Assembly: GCF_000524195.1 (NCBI RefSeq)
Contig: NW_020170432.1
Coordinates: forward strand, 247,407 to 311,406
Direction: 5' to 3'
Origin: Echinococcus granulosus
Lineage: Eukaryota > Platyhelminthes > Cestoda > Cyclophyllidea > Taeniidae
Length of the DNA stretch: 64,000 bases
Shown piece after piece: positions 23,601 through 35,300 of this stretch. The position numbers were made by a program, and so were the translations under genes. The notes under the pieces were generated by a model. That model did no database searches. It was given only the letters and a program-made list of their open reading frames with translations, and was not told the DNA's origin. Position 1 is the stretch's first letter; each line of letters begins with the position of its first letter.

Positions 23601-26054
23601 CCAAGAAAACTTGGTCGACTGATTGACAGCGGCCGAAACTTTTAATCTTCGATCATTAATTTAGAGGATTATTAGTGCCATCCTTAAGAAGGTGGTCCGA
23701 GGCGATTCGGATTGATTGGTGGAAATGACTCCTTGATAAAATGAGATTATCTTAAAGTAATCCAGATGAGGTAAAGATGAGATCACTTGAAGGGGCTTTG
23801 TACTTGTTCAAGGCGACCAGTTAAAAAATAAAGCACTCTTATCATGGAAAATGCTTCAAGGGTTCCAACTCTTCAAGTAGTCTGTAAAAATGTGGTGCGA
23901 CAGTGGGCTCAGTGTTGGGAATAGGTAGACACCACTAGTGGACGGGTTAAGCTATGGACCCCAACAGAATTTTATCTCACTGGAAACCCTAAGAGTCATA
24001 TTTGAAGCAATGTGCAAGCTGTGTGGCCTAGATTTACTAGAATCTCTCAATTTTACAGTCATTTTGTAGCCTTGGCGGTTGATGGAAACATCGTTTCTGC
24101 CAAATACACAGCTTAAATCAAGAATCAAAGTGTCATTAGTCGTCAGCTGTTTACAACTGAAAGTAAAATTCTAAAAAACGTTAACTTTACTTTTGTTGCT
24201 GCTTCCAACGCTGTGGCAGAGAAGGAATTCACCATTGGGCTGACCCTATCAATCCACTTATTATTCACACCACCAACGGCCAAGGCCACACTTGAAAGAG
24301 GCGCAGCTCTTTTACTTCTAATCGTGGAGAGTATGTTTGCCTTGTGAGGAGTGTGTATGTATCTAGTAGGTGAGGTGTAGTCAATAAAAGGCGTAGAAGA
24401 AAGACAAATTCGTCCTCGAGCTGAACTAAGACTAGTTAATTAGTAGAGAGAAGGTCCTGTACTCCTGTCTCCTTCTGTAGGAGGATCTCCTCCCACCCTT
24501 CTGTGGGATTGAGTGAGTGCTACAAAAGCATAGGTGGCCAGGCACTGTATTTTTCCCTTCATGACTTAAAGAAGCTAAATCTTCTTTAAAAGTGGAGTTA
24601 GCATTAGGCTTGCTTCCCTTTGATACTGAATTTCACACTTCAGTAGTATATGCCTTAATGACTAAGGCACTTTAAGGCTGCTTCTGGAGCAGTTTTACGG
24701 CTTTTATCACCAACAAAAAGCCACAAACCTTTATTTAATTACCCTTTTCTGACTTACTCAGGTGGGAGCAAATGTGTTAAAAGTGGGAAAGTATATTTGC
24801 TTAACTAATTAAATCCTTGCACTTAATGATCTCCCACTCAAAAATGTTATCGCGCTCTCAGTTTGAAATTAATGCGAGACATCGGCAGCCATTTGGATTC
24901 GCGCCATATCAGCGGTGGATTTCAAACGAATCTGGCTCAGCTAACCAAATTTTTAAACAAGTTAGATATGGAGGAGATCCTAATTTATAATTTATTTCAA
25001 GGGGAAGGGAGAGGTGGAGGAGATCGACGGGGTCATTACCTCACTACATCGTTGTGTAACGCCTGATATGCTAAGGCACAAATCCTTCTCACCAGTCTTC
25101 ATCTTCATTTTTTTTCCTTTGTGAGAAGTTACTGAATTGGTAAGGTCACTTGGAAAAAGAGATATTTATTATCGTTTCCTTTACTTTTTTCAGGTCTCCG
25201 TCGTGTTTTTAGGGGTAATCCCATCCCTACTCCCATGAAATATTAACAAGCAGGCTAATTCAAACAAGAGTTGTCTCTTCTCTCATGCTACATGTCCTTC
25301 TGACTTTGATAATGAATTGTTTGTTCTGGGTGAGGGGAGGGGGATCAGACACTTCACCCTAATGCATCTACTCAATGGGGCATCTGGGTTTTTGGTAGAA
25401 AGACACGTATTTGAGGATTGACTCCGGCCCCCTGATACACCGGTAAGTTTTGCCTGATTTTTCGAATAGCCGCTTAAAAGCAGCTTAGAGTCAGAGAAGG
25501 ATTTTTGGAACTGCTGCATACTTCCACTGAGTTAAGGCTGGTTTGGACTCTAAAAGGCGACAAAATGCGCCTTCCATTGATTTAATCTTCCCTTGTTCAA
25601 AACTCAACTCCAAGAGCCTCCAAGAGTAAACTATACGCTAGCAGAGTGTTCACAACACTTAGATGCTTGTGACGTGGACGCTAAAGCGGTGAAAGGAAGG
25701 AGGTAGGGACCGGAACCACTACTAACGGTATCCTATTTGACATATAAGCCTGCGGTCTTTAATAATGGTGTCGGAACTGAATCGGCTATAGGTGTACAAA
25801 ATGGCATAAAATCTAAGCCTAACTGAATGTAAATCCGCCATGGTGGCACCGTAGGTCTTTTTTGGGGCGCAGAGGGTGAAACCTATTCTACCTGCTTTCC
25901 CACTTGACTCGAGTACTCCAGGGTTTGAGGCACTAGCACCGCAGACGGACACTGGATCCGTCAGACCTCCAAATCAACAAGAAAAGGAGGATTAGGTACA
26001 TGAATTTATGCGTTTAGGTATATACAAAAATTCACATTTGAAATGACCTGTCAA
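20700..26054. other. Intergenic, no gene seen
   Basis: About 5.4 kb between the candidate micro-exon cluster and the protocadherin 3' end. The right part should hold the protocadherin 3' UTR. No repeat family or RNA gene was recognised. Confidence 0.5.
25758..25763 (-). terminator. Candidate protocadherin poly(A) signal
   Basis: ATTAAA on the minus strand, about 290 bases after the protocadherin stop. It is a common variant signal; no AATAAA is closer. Confidence 0.25.
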
Positions 26055-26356
26055 TCAAACAAAAGTGGCCTTGGGGAAAATGAGGGTCCTTGAGCGCGAG
26101 GCCGCTGAAGTATTGGAAGTCGTGGTAGTCAAGAGAGCTAATGGAGGGGTTGGTAAACCCTCGTTTCGCTCAACATCATCATCAGGGAAGGGATTCTTCA
26201 TAAGTTCCAGACTGCCACTGCCACAATCTCCACCCTCACCTTCAGTAGCCGCGGTAGTTGTGGTACCGGCTGCGTAGTGCGACAAGCCGGGATGCGTGTT
26301 CTGATTCCGTGGCCATGAGGTGGTGACACTGGATTGGTAGCGAAGGTCCCAGACAC
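26055..26356 (-). CDS. Protocadherin last coding exon with PDZ-ligand C terminus
   Basis: 302 bases from acceptor GGCAG at 26357 to TGA. It starts in phase 1, completing Gly with the last base of exon 6. The product is Thr/Ser-rich with an acidic patch (FPDDDVE) and ends FPKATFV; Thr at -2 and Val at 0 make a class I PDZ ligand. The same segment is also open on the + strand (26065-26277), which is taken as a shadow. Confidence 0.75.
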
Positions 26357-29300
26357 CTGCCGGGTGATTTGTCTGATAGTAGGCTTCACAACTCGTTGTC
26401 GGTATGATTTTCCCACGGCTAGCGGCTGGATCCAGACATTGATAGTCGTCTGTGAAAGAGATAGACCTCTTTCAGGATCACCCTACTGGCCCGAGTTGCA
26501 GAAAACCTCCCAATTGCACATTATCGCATGAGAGATGGAAATGTATAAACTACTACTTGGCTCTGGGATGAAATGAGAGGGAATCAACTGTCCCCATGGT
26601 CAACTGAGACATCTCTGTGAATGGGACACCGGGGCCAGTGAGTGAGCAATCGCCAAATGTGCCATAGAAACCATCCCAAACCTTTAGGAGCATCACCTGT
26701 ACTGTCACACAGACCGCTAACCCGTGAAAGTTCCCTACAAGCATGAAACCGGCCCAGATACAGGTCCGTATTGCCTTCGCTAAATTCCAGGCTTAGCATG
26801 CGACAGGTATAGAAACTTTTGCCTACCCTAACGCCATGGTGCCTTGTGTACAAAGTTCACCCTCCAATCTACATTTTGCAATCAGACTCTTTGTGTTGCA
26901 AAGGCCTTCTGAATGAACAGCCAAAGCTAAAGTAGGATTAATAAGATGAAGGACTGGCGAGAAATCCTACGGCACATTTATGGAACCATAAATCCGGGGC
27001 TAAACACCCATTTCTAGTCTAAACAACGACAATTGGTCACACACCTTAGTTGCGAGATGACGCACAAGGTGAGACTGCAGCTGCATCGGCAACATGTACA
27101 AATGGGGAGTAGGAAAGGAGGGTGTGGGGGTACAGATACATTCATTTATTATAAATTAGAGGAATGAATGCGCATACACGCACTCACGCACCCATGTTCA
27201 GCCTTTTTTCTGCCTTCTATTAGCACCTGCGGGAACAGCAGACTGAGAAGAGCTGGCGTGTTTACTTCTGTAAGCTAGGTGGGAACGCAGAATCTGGCTT
27301 TTTGATCATGGGTGAAGCCTCTCTCAGAGAGGTTATCTATAGCATGCCCCTCAACAACGACCTTTGCTAACTGGGTACCTGGCTGGCCACAACCTCCGCT
27401 TCTTCGTGTTGTATTTTAGCCCTCCGAAGCACTTCACCCTCCAAGAATACAATACTAACCATTTGCCTATTCTCTCTCACAAAATACTGGAGACGACCTC
27501 TCTAGACTAGCACAACGCATCGTTGGCCTCTCTTACCTTGTCCACAATGCGCCTGTTGTTGAATAGGTCCCACAACCGGTCTAGAGTTGATAAGTGATGT
27601 AGGGCCCAGGATGCCATAGCTGGTAGACTGTTGAATGGACTGTGAATGGGGATAGAGAATCTCATTCCCTAGTTGATAACCATCTCGATAAGGGGAGCAG
27701 TCGATCATAGCCTGAGGCACGGGTGAGAAGGGTATTGCGGGGAGAATGCGAGCTCCCTGATGAGGATCGACAAAGTGCCCCTCCAGTCGACCGGATGAGG
27801 CACTGCTGAGGTACTGAAATAAGCAGACAGGATTATTCATTAGATAGTAGATGTCTAAGCTTGAGGCTAAAAAGTTTTAACAATGACAAGTTTGACACTT
27901 GGACACTTTGAAACTAAATTTGGCCAATTTTGGCCGGCTCGGAGTTTGCAGCTTCCACGAAGAATCTGTTTTACAGGAGCGGAGAGTTAATTAGAATGCG
28001 AGATCTTTTTACCGGGTAGATGGATGGGAACAGGAGACAGAAATCTCTTCTCAAGCAGCAGCAGCAGAGGTCGACTTAATTGACTCCCACACCAGGGAAG
28101 TGAGTGTGCGCTAATTACTTTCCCACTTCGTTTGACGTAGCAAGAGGAAGTGTGAGAAGGACGTCATCCTCCCTGTCCCCTAGCTAATTTCTCCCCCAAA
28201 GTAGGAATAATGAGATGGGCGTTCTTTCCAAGGCAAATGGAAGGCCCCCACATTCTCGGCCTTACTTGTGAATGGGGGCAGATTTTTTTCTTATTCCAAT
28301 GCTTCAAAAGGCGCCATCACGACTTGTGTATATGACCACACATGGACACACTTGTTTATTTTAAAGTCAATGCTTAAGTATAAACAGACACACGGCATGC
28401 ATGTAGGCATCCACCATCTCCGAGAGCTAGTTCTGGCGCCTGCAAGCCAAATGAACGGGTCGAGATTCAACGATGCGGGTGGCGTGGCATTTATGCGTCA
28501 TCCGTCTTCCATGGTGGTGGCGGCAATGATAGGGTGGGGGGGCCAAGATATTTGACACTATTACGATTGCCTTCTCTTTCTCTACCCTTCATTCTGCATT
28601 CTGTTGCCATCGCCACCCCCCACTATATCCGTAAACAGAGGCCCTCAAGGGTGTGAGGTTTAAGTGAAGTCACTAGGGTCGGCTCCGGAGGCCTCGCATT
28701 TGTGCACGCGTTAACGACTACTTCAAGCTCTACGCGTCGGTGAACTACTGATACCTGCAGCAGGGTGCGTGACAGCTACTCCAAGTAAATGCCATGAAGT
28801 GCCCAGTGCCGCCGTAGTTACCAACTACAACACCCTCGATTATCCCACGAGGACTACTAACTCACTAAATAGTCTAAGCCATGGACCAGTTACTATGCAT
28901 AAGAGGTCTTCTCCACAGTCAATACCTGAACCTGAAGCCGTTATCATTGCTTGTACAATGCTGGCTAAAAGACCTTCCAGTCTATTGAGGGTGTTGCCCG
29001 AACGACGGGAAGAATATCAAATGACCATATATTGCCAGCGCCTCCAATTTCAACCCCTGACTAGACAGGTTGATACGTCTTTGGCTCCCATCCGTTGTTG
29101 AGACGATGAAGGGCTTGTGGAATTCTATAAGGTTGACCCTATACTTCCAGCTTCCACGATCCTCCATAGGGGGATAGTACTGTGACCCTTTTTAGTGCCT
29201 TGACTTGTAAACCCCTTAATTGACAAGTCTACTTAGAGCTAGAGAAAAGGACCACCTGAAAAGCAGATGTCGTAATTTTTAAGGCCAAGTTGTCGTGTTT

Positions 29301-32300
29301 ATGTGAGGACACTGTTTACCCTTCTCCTTATCAGCACATTGTTTTCTTGTCCCACTATTTACTGCCATCCTGTTTGGGGGTCATAAAACCTGTCACACCT
29401 ATAAACACACAGAGAGGATAGTGTTTACCTCTGTCGTTATGGCTCAAAAAGAGATTAAGAATTTAAAAATATCCAACTTCTTGGTTTGTGGTATTTAGTG
29501 ATGGAAACACGATCGAAATTATGCAAGAATGGGGTCAGGCCGCAAAGGACCCGGCTATACCTACATGAGGTTGACGCCATATTAAATGATTTTGACACAA
29601 AAGAGCCAAAAGGTAGATTAACACCACAGCAACGGCACAAAAGTATATGTGCAGCTTGTAACGCGACGTACCTCTTCCGATCGGCACGGAACGGATCTTG
29701 GAATCTCTGATTCGCCTAGCTGTCCCCCAATTGGCGCCTGCTTTATTTTTTCGGTGGTTTTATTACCTAGACGGGGAAAAAGTGGGATAAAAGTGACTGA
29801 AGGGGCTCGAAGGAATGCGCGTGATCGCCACAAACCCAGGCAGAGACGATTTATGCGTCCTTAAAAGATGCCTCGACAACAGCTGACTTGGACAAATTCC
29901 AAGTGCTTTCGCTGTATTTACGCAAAAATGGGTAATCGTCAAGGCAAAACCGCATTTCACCTCCCCAATTATTTTTTTTGCAGAACTTGCCTCAATTTGT
30001 AGGGATTTTATCAACTCAAGCGACTGCTTGATGTGCATCTGAGGATTAATTGTATGTTGGTGACTTTAAGTCAAACCAGTACTTTGGAGTCTATAAAGGT
30101 CAAGCCTCCTAAGCCAGCGAGAACAACCTGCAGAAAGCTTAGTAGACATTTAAGTGAAGACGTTTTTAGCTTTGAAGGACTGTTACGCTGTGGTTGAGGA
30201 ACATATGGCTTAAAATTCAATGTCTGAAATAATGTTTGCGGTCTTTGCTAATAACCTTTGCTGAGAGGAGACCTTTGTAAATGACAGCACGACGTTGGAT
30301 ACAAGCCCTCACACTACCATTGTTGCCAATTGCCTTGATTAACGGTGTCCAGACTGTGCGTCGGTCACAAGTTCATGTTATACCGCTTCAGTAGTACGAC
30401 AACTTTTCTTGCTAAAACTGGCTAGTTCAGAAGTCCCGACCTGACCTGAACACATCAATCACACCGAAAAGGTCCATATGCGAGTTCCGGTGGAGCATAT
30501 TCTGATCATTAGATGGTAAGCAATTATTAGGCTACAATTATAATGACAGCAGGTGTTTAGCAAGGGAGGTAGGCAAACTGTCGGCTAGATATACCACCGA
30601 CACCTCTCTTTCCTCGCTCTCTCCCTATTTCAAGCCTCCATTATGCGACAAAGTGTGTGTGTGTGTGCGATTATAATGCCATACTACTACCACCACCACC
30701 GCTGCCGCCACTCATGATAATGCGCCTCGATTAGCACGTTCGCGCGCTTAAACAAATAGGTAGAGGCGGAATGGACTGGAGCGGAGGGAGGTGGGGAAGG
30801 GGGCGGGGTGCGAGCAAGAGGAGTTAATCCATGCCTGAGTCAGGACTTGGTATGGCAATTATTGCCGGAAGTTGATGGAGCTTTTAACTACCCCCCTTTC
30901 TGCAGAGAGTGCGGGAGATAGATAGAGAGGGAGAGGGAGGGAGAGGTTGGGTAGGCAGATGACTTGCTCCAGCTGATCAATGCACGCGGGAATACTCGAG
31001 AAGACTAAAATTGTGTGGTATTAATCCACTCACAAAATACATATTTTGATTTCTCGTCATCTAGACACTCAACAACTGACAACAAATGGACTACTTCCCT
31101 GCTTCACAGACTTTTAGACCCCCTTTTTTAGGGCTCGCCCCGTGCTGATGGTGTGAACTAGCCGGTTATTGCCCATTTAATTGCACCACTGATTTGCAAG
31201 TCAGATTAGAAGGGAATAAAGACTACTTAGGTGTCCAATATTGAAAGGTATTAAGTGCTTTACTTAAGAACAACCACCATGAGAAAAAACGAGATAGAAT
31301 AAATTGCATTTATCGAAGGAGAAAGTGGACTGCAAATGCCTACTGGCTTGTCTTTTTCTACTTCTTCCCTTTTTTGGGGAGAAGTGAAACATCAACAACG
31401 GAGGACGTTGGCTTACCGTCAGCATTAATTATTCCTAACTAACTCAGTCGGAAGGGAGGAGTGGAGATGTGGGGTGGTTGCAGGGAACGATTTTGAGCAG
31501 CCTTTGCCTTTCCTTCACGCACGATAAAGATCACAAAACTTGAGTTTAAATACGCAGTAAGGAGGAAGAGGATAAGCCCTCCATTGGTTTAAAAAAGGTT
31601 TGCAAGTCACTTTTTAATTCTTGAAGGTTACACTTTTGAAATAGCTTTATATGAGACAGAAATGGATTGACGACTTTTCGAGGAGGACTCGGGGATGCCG
31701 CATCGGTGGTGGCGGTGGGCGGATCCCGTTTGGGTGGAGGCCAACCGTGATAACTTGGGTTTGATGCTACACTTTGTTGGTGAGTCGGTGTTTGGGACAT
31801 GCTAGAGTATAATCGAACTGCCGCCTGTTTTTGGTCAATCGTCACCTTCCAGTCCTAAACAATAACTACTAACGGGGTGAGATGGAGCTCCACTGAAAGG
31901 TCGCCCATAGATCTCAAACCTATGTACGAATTTGAGGATGCAAGACTTCCCTTTTCTTACTTTGATCTTAGGTACATATCACTGCCAAAAGCGAACGACG
32001 TAAGACGTACAGACCCCGCACACTGTGGAAATGGAATATATCTAGCCTCGGATAACATCTCTATATCTAAGTGGATTCCTTCCTGATGCTGGTACCCTGT
32101 CGGAAGAGACGAGACTCAGCATGGCCGACCAGATCTACAATGTTTCTCTCCATTCTAGTTCATGATTATCTTACGCCCTGTCTTGTGGACGGTTAGGCCC
32201 AGACAACCCAAAGAATGACCACTGCCGTCACAGAGGGGTAGAAGAATGGGAATATGCTAAGTAACGAGGCAGTATTTACTTTACTACAAGGGCTCTTCAT

Positions 32301-35300
32301 TTTCTCCTGCTTATACTTTTTCTTAACGACATAGTGGGTAAGTGCTGCCTTACAGCTGCCTCCCAGTGCTGTTCGTTTGTTTATAATAAATCTACAATGC
32401 CCATAAAGTGGAAAGATTCAAGGCAAATCGACCGGGAAGGGTGGCTCTCTCCGTACATACGTACTGCTTTTACTTACTCCAAAGTGAGACGACTTAGTTA
32501 GGTTAACCGAACTGTCGTCAACGCTACTGAGATCTCCCTACGTATCGCAACAAAACATCGGCTTGTCAAAAAAGGGACAATTATTTCCACCCCTCTGTTC
32601 AGCCATAACTCCAGTCACTTTTTAAAATGCAGCAACCAAAAATGCGCGCCAACTTAGTGAGGACGAGACACAAGCGGCTGTGAATTTTCCGCCATTCTGA
32701 CTAGAAGAGAGGAGGAGGGAGGCTTCCTCACCGTACTATTTATGAGGCAGCATACTCACGCAAGCCCGCGCGGGTGGGCTACGCCTTTGTTTCGGGATGT
32801 GCGACGAATGGAACTTTTCTTAGGGCAACTACTTTAAGGTGCGAGCATTCAAAGGAAAAGAAATCTCCCATGTCTCCAACTTGGATAGGAAATTAGGAGT
32901 CAAAAGCAAATCATGGTATTTTGCCAATCACTACATGGATGAAGATGCTTGTTAGAAAACTACCTGTTCTTCAAGTTGTCTTCTCCGTCGAAAAAAGCGA
33001 CCTAGGACAAATGGCACGCTATGTAAATATGCTAAACCTGGCTCTTTGTCAACATTCTTGACAGGTTTTTTCGAAAGCAAATCTTATCTCGTATTTTCTG
33101 GTTTGTTTACATTCCTGTAAGCCCTCAAACTGGGCTTAAAAATATGTAGATTTTGCCTTAACCTCTGTAAAGTATTTCCTGATTTAACTAAACAAGACCA
33201 AATCAGAAGAAATAAATTGCAGACTCCTTGCTTGTTGAAAGATTAAAAGGGCTTCCTTAGAAGTTCCTAGTTATTTGAACTAAATAAATCCACGAAATCT
33301 AGTTTTATTCTCTCACACATAATTTGCTTAGATCACGCAAAAGTGGAATAGCATGAAGGTCGCTGAAGTCATTCTTAGTAGGGTACTCAAATCAGTTCTC
33401 AACACCAAACGCTATCATGTGTAAATCCGGTTTTAAACCATTTGCTGACTTTATCCTTCTTGTTTTTAAATCCAACTCTAATGTACACTACCTGCTTGTT
33501 TGGATGCGGGTTGACAAGATCCTTTTCAACGGCAAATCCGAACTTACCCTTCCTCGAAATGCAGATGGAACAGGAGGCGAAGGCACCAGCACTGCCGCCA
33601 CCACCTCGCATAAGGAAGACAATTAGCAGAGCGACAAGAACAACCACAGCGAAGAAGACAGTGAGACCGATTATGACTTGCTCCACAAGGGAGTTACGAC
33701 CCCACCCGAGGCGCCTGTCCTTATCGCTGCCACCGAAAACGTCCAAGTGGTCCGCGTAGCCTACTGGTGGCAGTCCGGCGCCACCGCTAGCACCTCCGTT
33801 TGCCCCTCCGCTGTGCTCTGATGCAACGCGCAGCTGTACCAAATAAAAAATGCACCACAATGATCAGGTTAAGGTGCGATTTTAGTTATCTCTTCTTAGT
33901 GCCCTTAGGCATCATCCCGATACCGGGCCAAAACATTTGTTATCGTTACCTTACAAGCTTGTATTGTGCCAAAGGATGCAGACCACTGCTATTTCCTCCT
34001 TGTATGTTGGCTAAGCACCTCTAAAAAGATGATAGTGTCTATTACACGGAAATAATGCACTCCAAAAAGGCAACTTTTTTGTCCTGAGAATATCGGCCAA
34101 GTTCCATCACACCGATGCCTGGTATGAACTGCCTTAAGAACAAATAACACCGAACTTTGGCAGCAGAGTATGCACACCCTAAAAAATGTATCCACCAGTT
34201 TCTGTTCTGTGCGATGTGCCTGCATTTATAGGGGAGGGAGCTAAAATCTACTTATGAGAAGGGATAGAAGGAGAGGAAATTTTGCTATACTTTATCTCCC
34301 CAGCTCCATCCCATGCTCCTCCTCCTACTCCGCTTGCTCCCGCTGCTGCTAGAAACACCTTTTTGTTAAGATGCACGAAAAGCAGGGCTAAACCTTTGCC
34401 TACCCTTACAGTAAACTTTGCTTCCTGTCTTTTTTGGCCATGTTTAACAGGCGTTTGCTTACCCGTGAAGTTTAACTTAGTTTAGTCACGCACCTCAAGG
34501 GAGGGGAAAAACAAAAAAAAGGTGAAAAAAGGAGGCAAAAGTGAATACAAATATGCATGAACTTGCTCCTTCTCCTAGGTGGTGTGGTGTGGAGATAGCA
34601 TCAGGCACTTTTAAAAAGTCAGGCAAATAAGTTTCGCGTAAAGAATTTTTTTTCTTTAGACGTGGTGGGAGGGGGTGGAGGGAACAGGGGTCGTTTGGTT
34701 TGGGTATAACAAATCCACCATTTTCCTCGGCCTACTGACACTGACTGCATATGCTAATAAGACTGGTGAGTTATGCAAAATAATCACTTGGCAACATATT
34801 CTCATGACTTTCCGCACCTCTTGTTGGCGGCTGACTGTCTCTTGTCAACCTCATCTGTTGCGGTACACAAATGCAAAAGAATGATGTACTCATTGGGCCG
34901 CATAAATTATAACCACTACCTTTGCCTCATGACACGATCTAGTCAGAATCTCCTGATCCTCTTCTGAGTTGAGAAAGAAGATAGAGAGATGGAAAGCAAG
35001 CAATACTTCCTATTCAGAGGAAGCAGAAGTCTATTTGACTGCTTTCCACGGCAAAGAAGTGTGGTTGGGTGTTCCATTTAGCTTCCCCACTTGCCTTTAT
35101 GTATCTAGAGGTTGCGTGAGAACCACTACCTCCTATTTGCCCTAACAGATTTGAACCCTAAGCAGCTGCAAATTTAGATTTTACTTCTATTTTGGCCTCT
35201 AGAAACACACAAGATAGCTTCGACCACTTTCCTTTTAATCTCTGCTTTACTTTGGAGCTATCTATCTCGGAAGTGACTTGCCAAATTCGGAGGGTATGGC

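Larger units (their letters stand above)
27814..31674 (-). other. Protocadherin intron 5
   Basis: 3.9 kb (if exon 5 is used). It contains a (GT)n run at about 30653-30667, GA-rich low-complexity sequence near 30916-30950 and one candidate + strand exon at 29499-29612. No firm gene. Confidence 0.55.

Noticed and set aside
26065..26277. + strand open frame of 70 codons
   Set aside because: It is the reverse of the last protocadherin exon, which has phase and splice support.
35150..35170. Sequence resembling a tRNA B box (minus strand GGTTCAAATCT)
   Set aside because: No A box at a workable distance and no cloverleaf could be folded.
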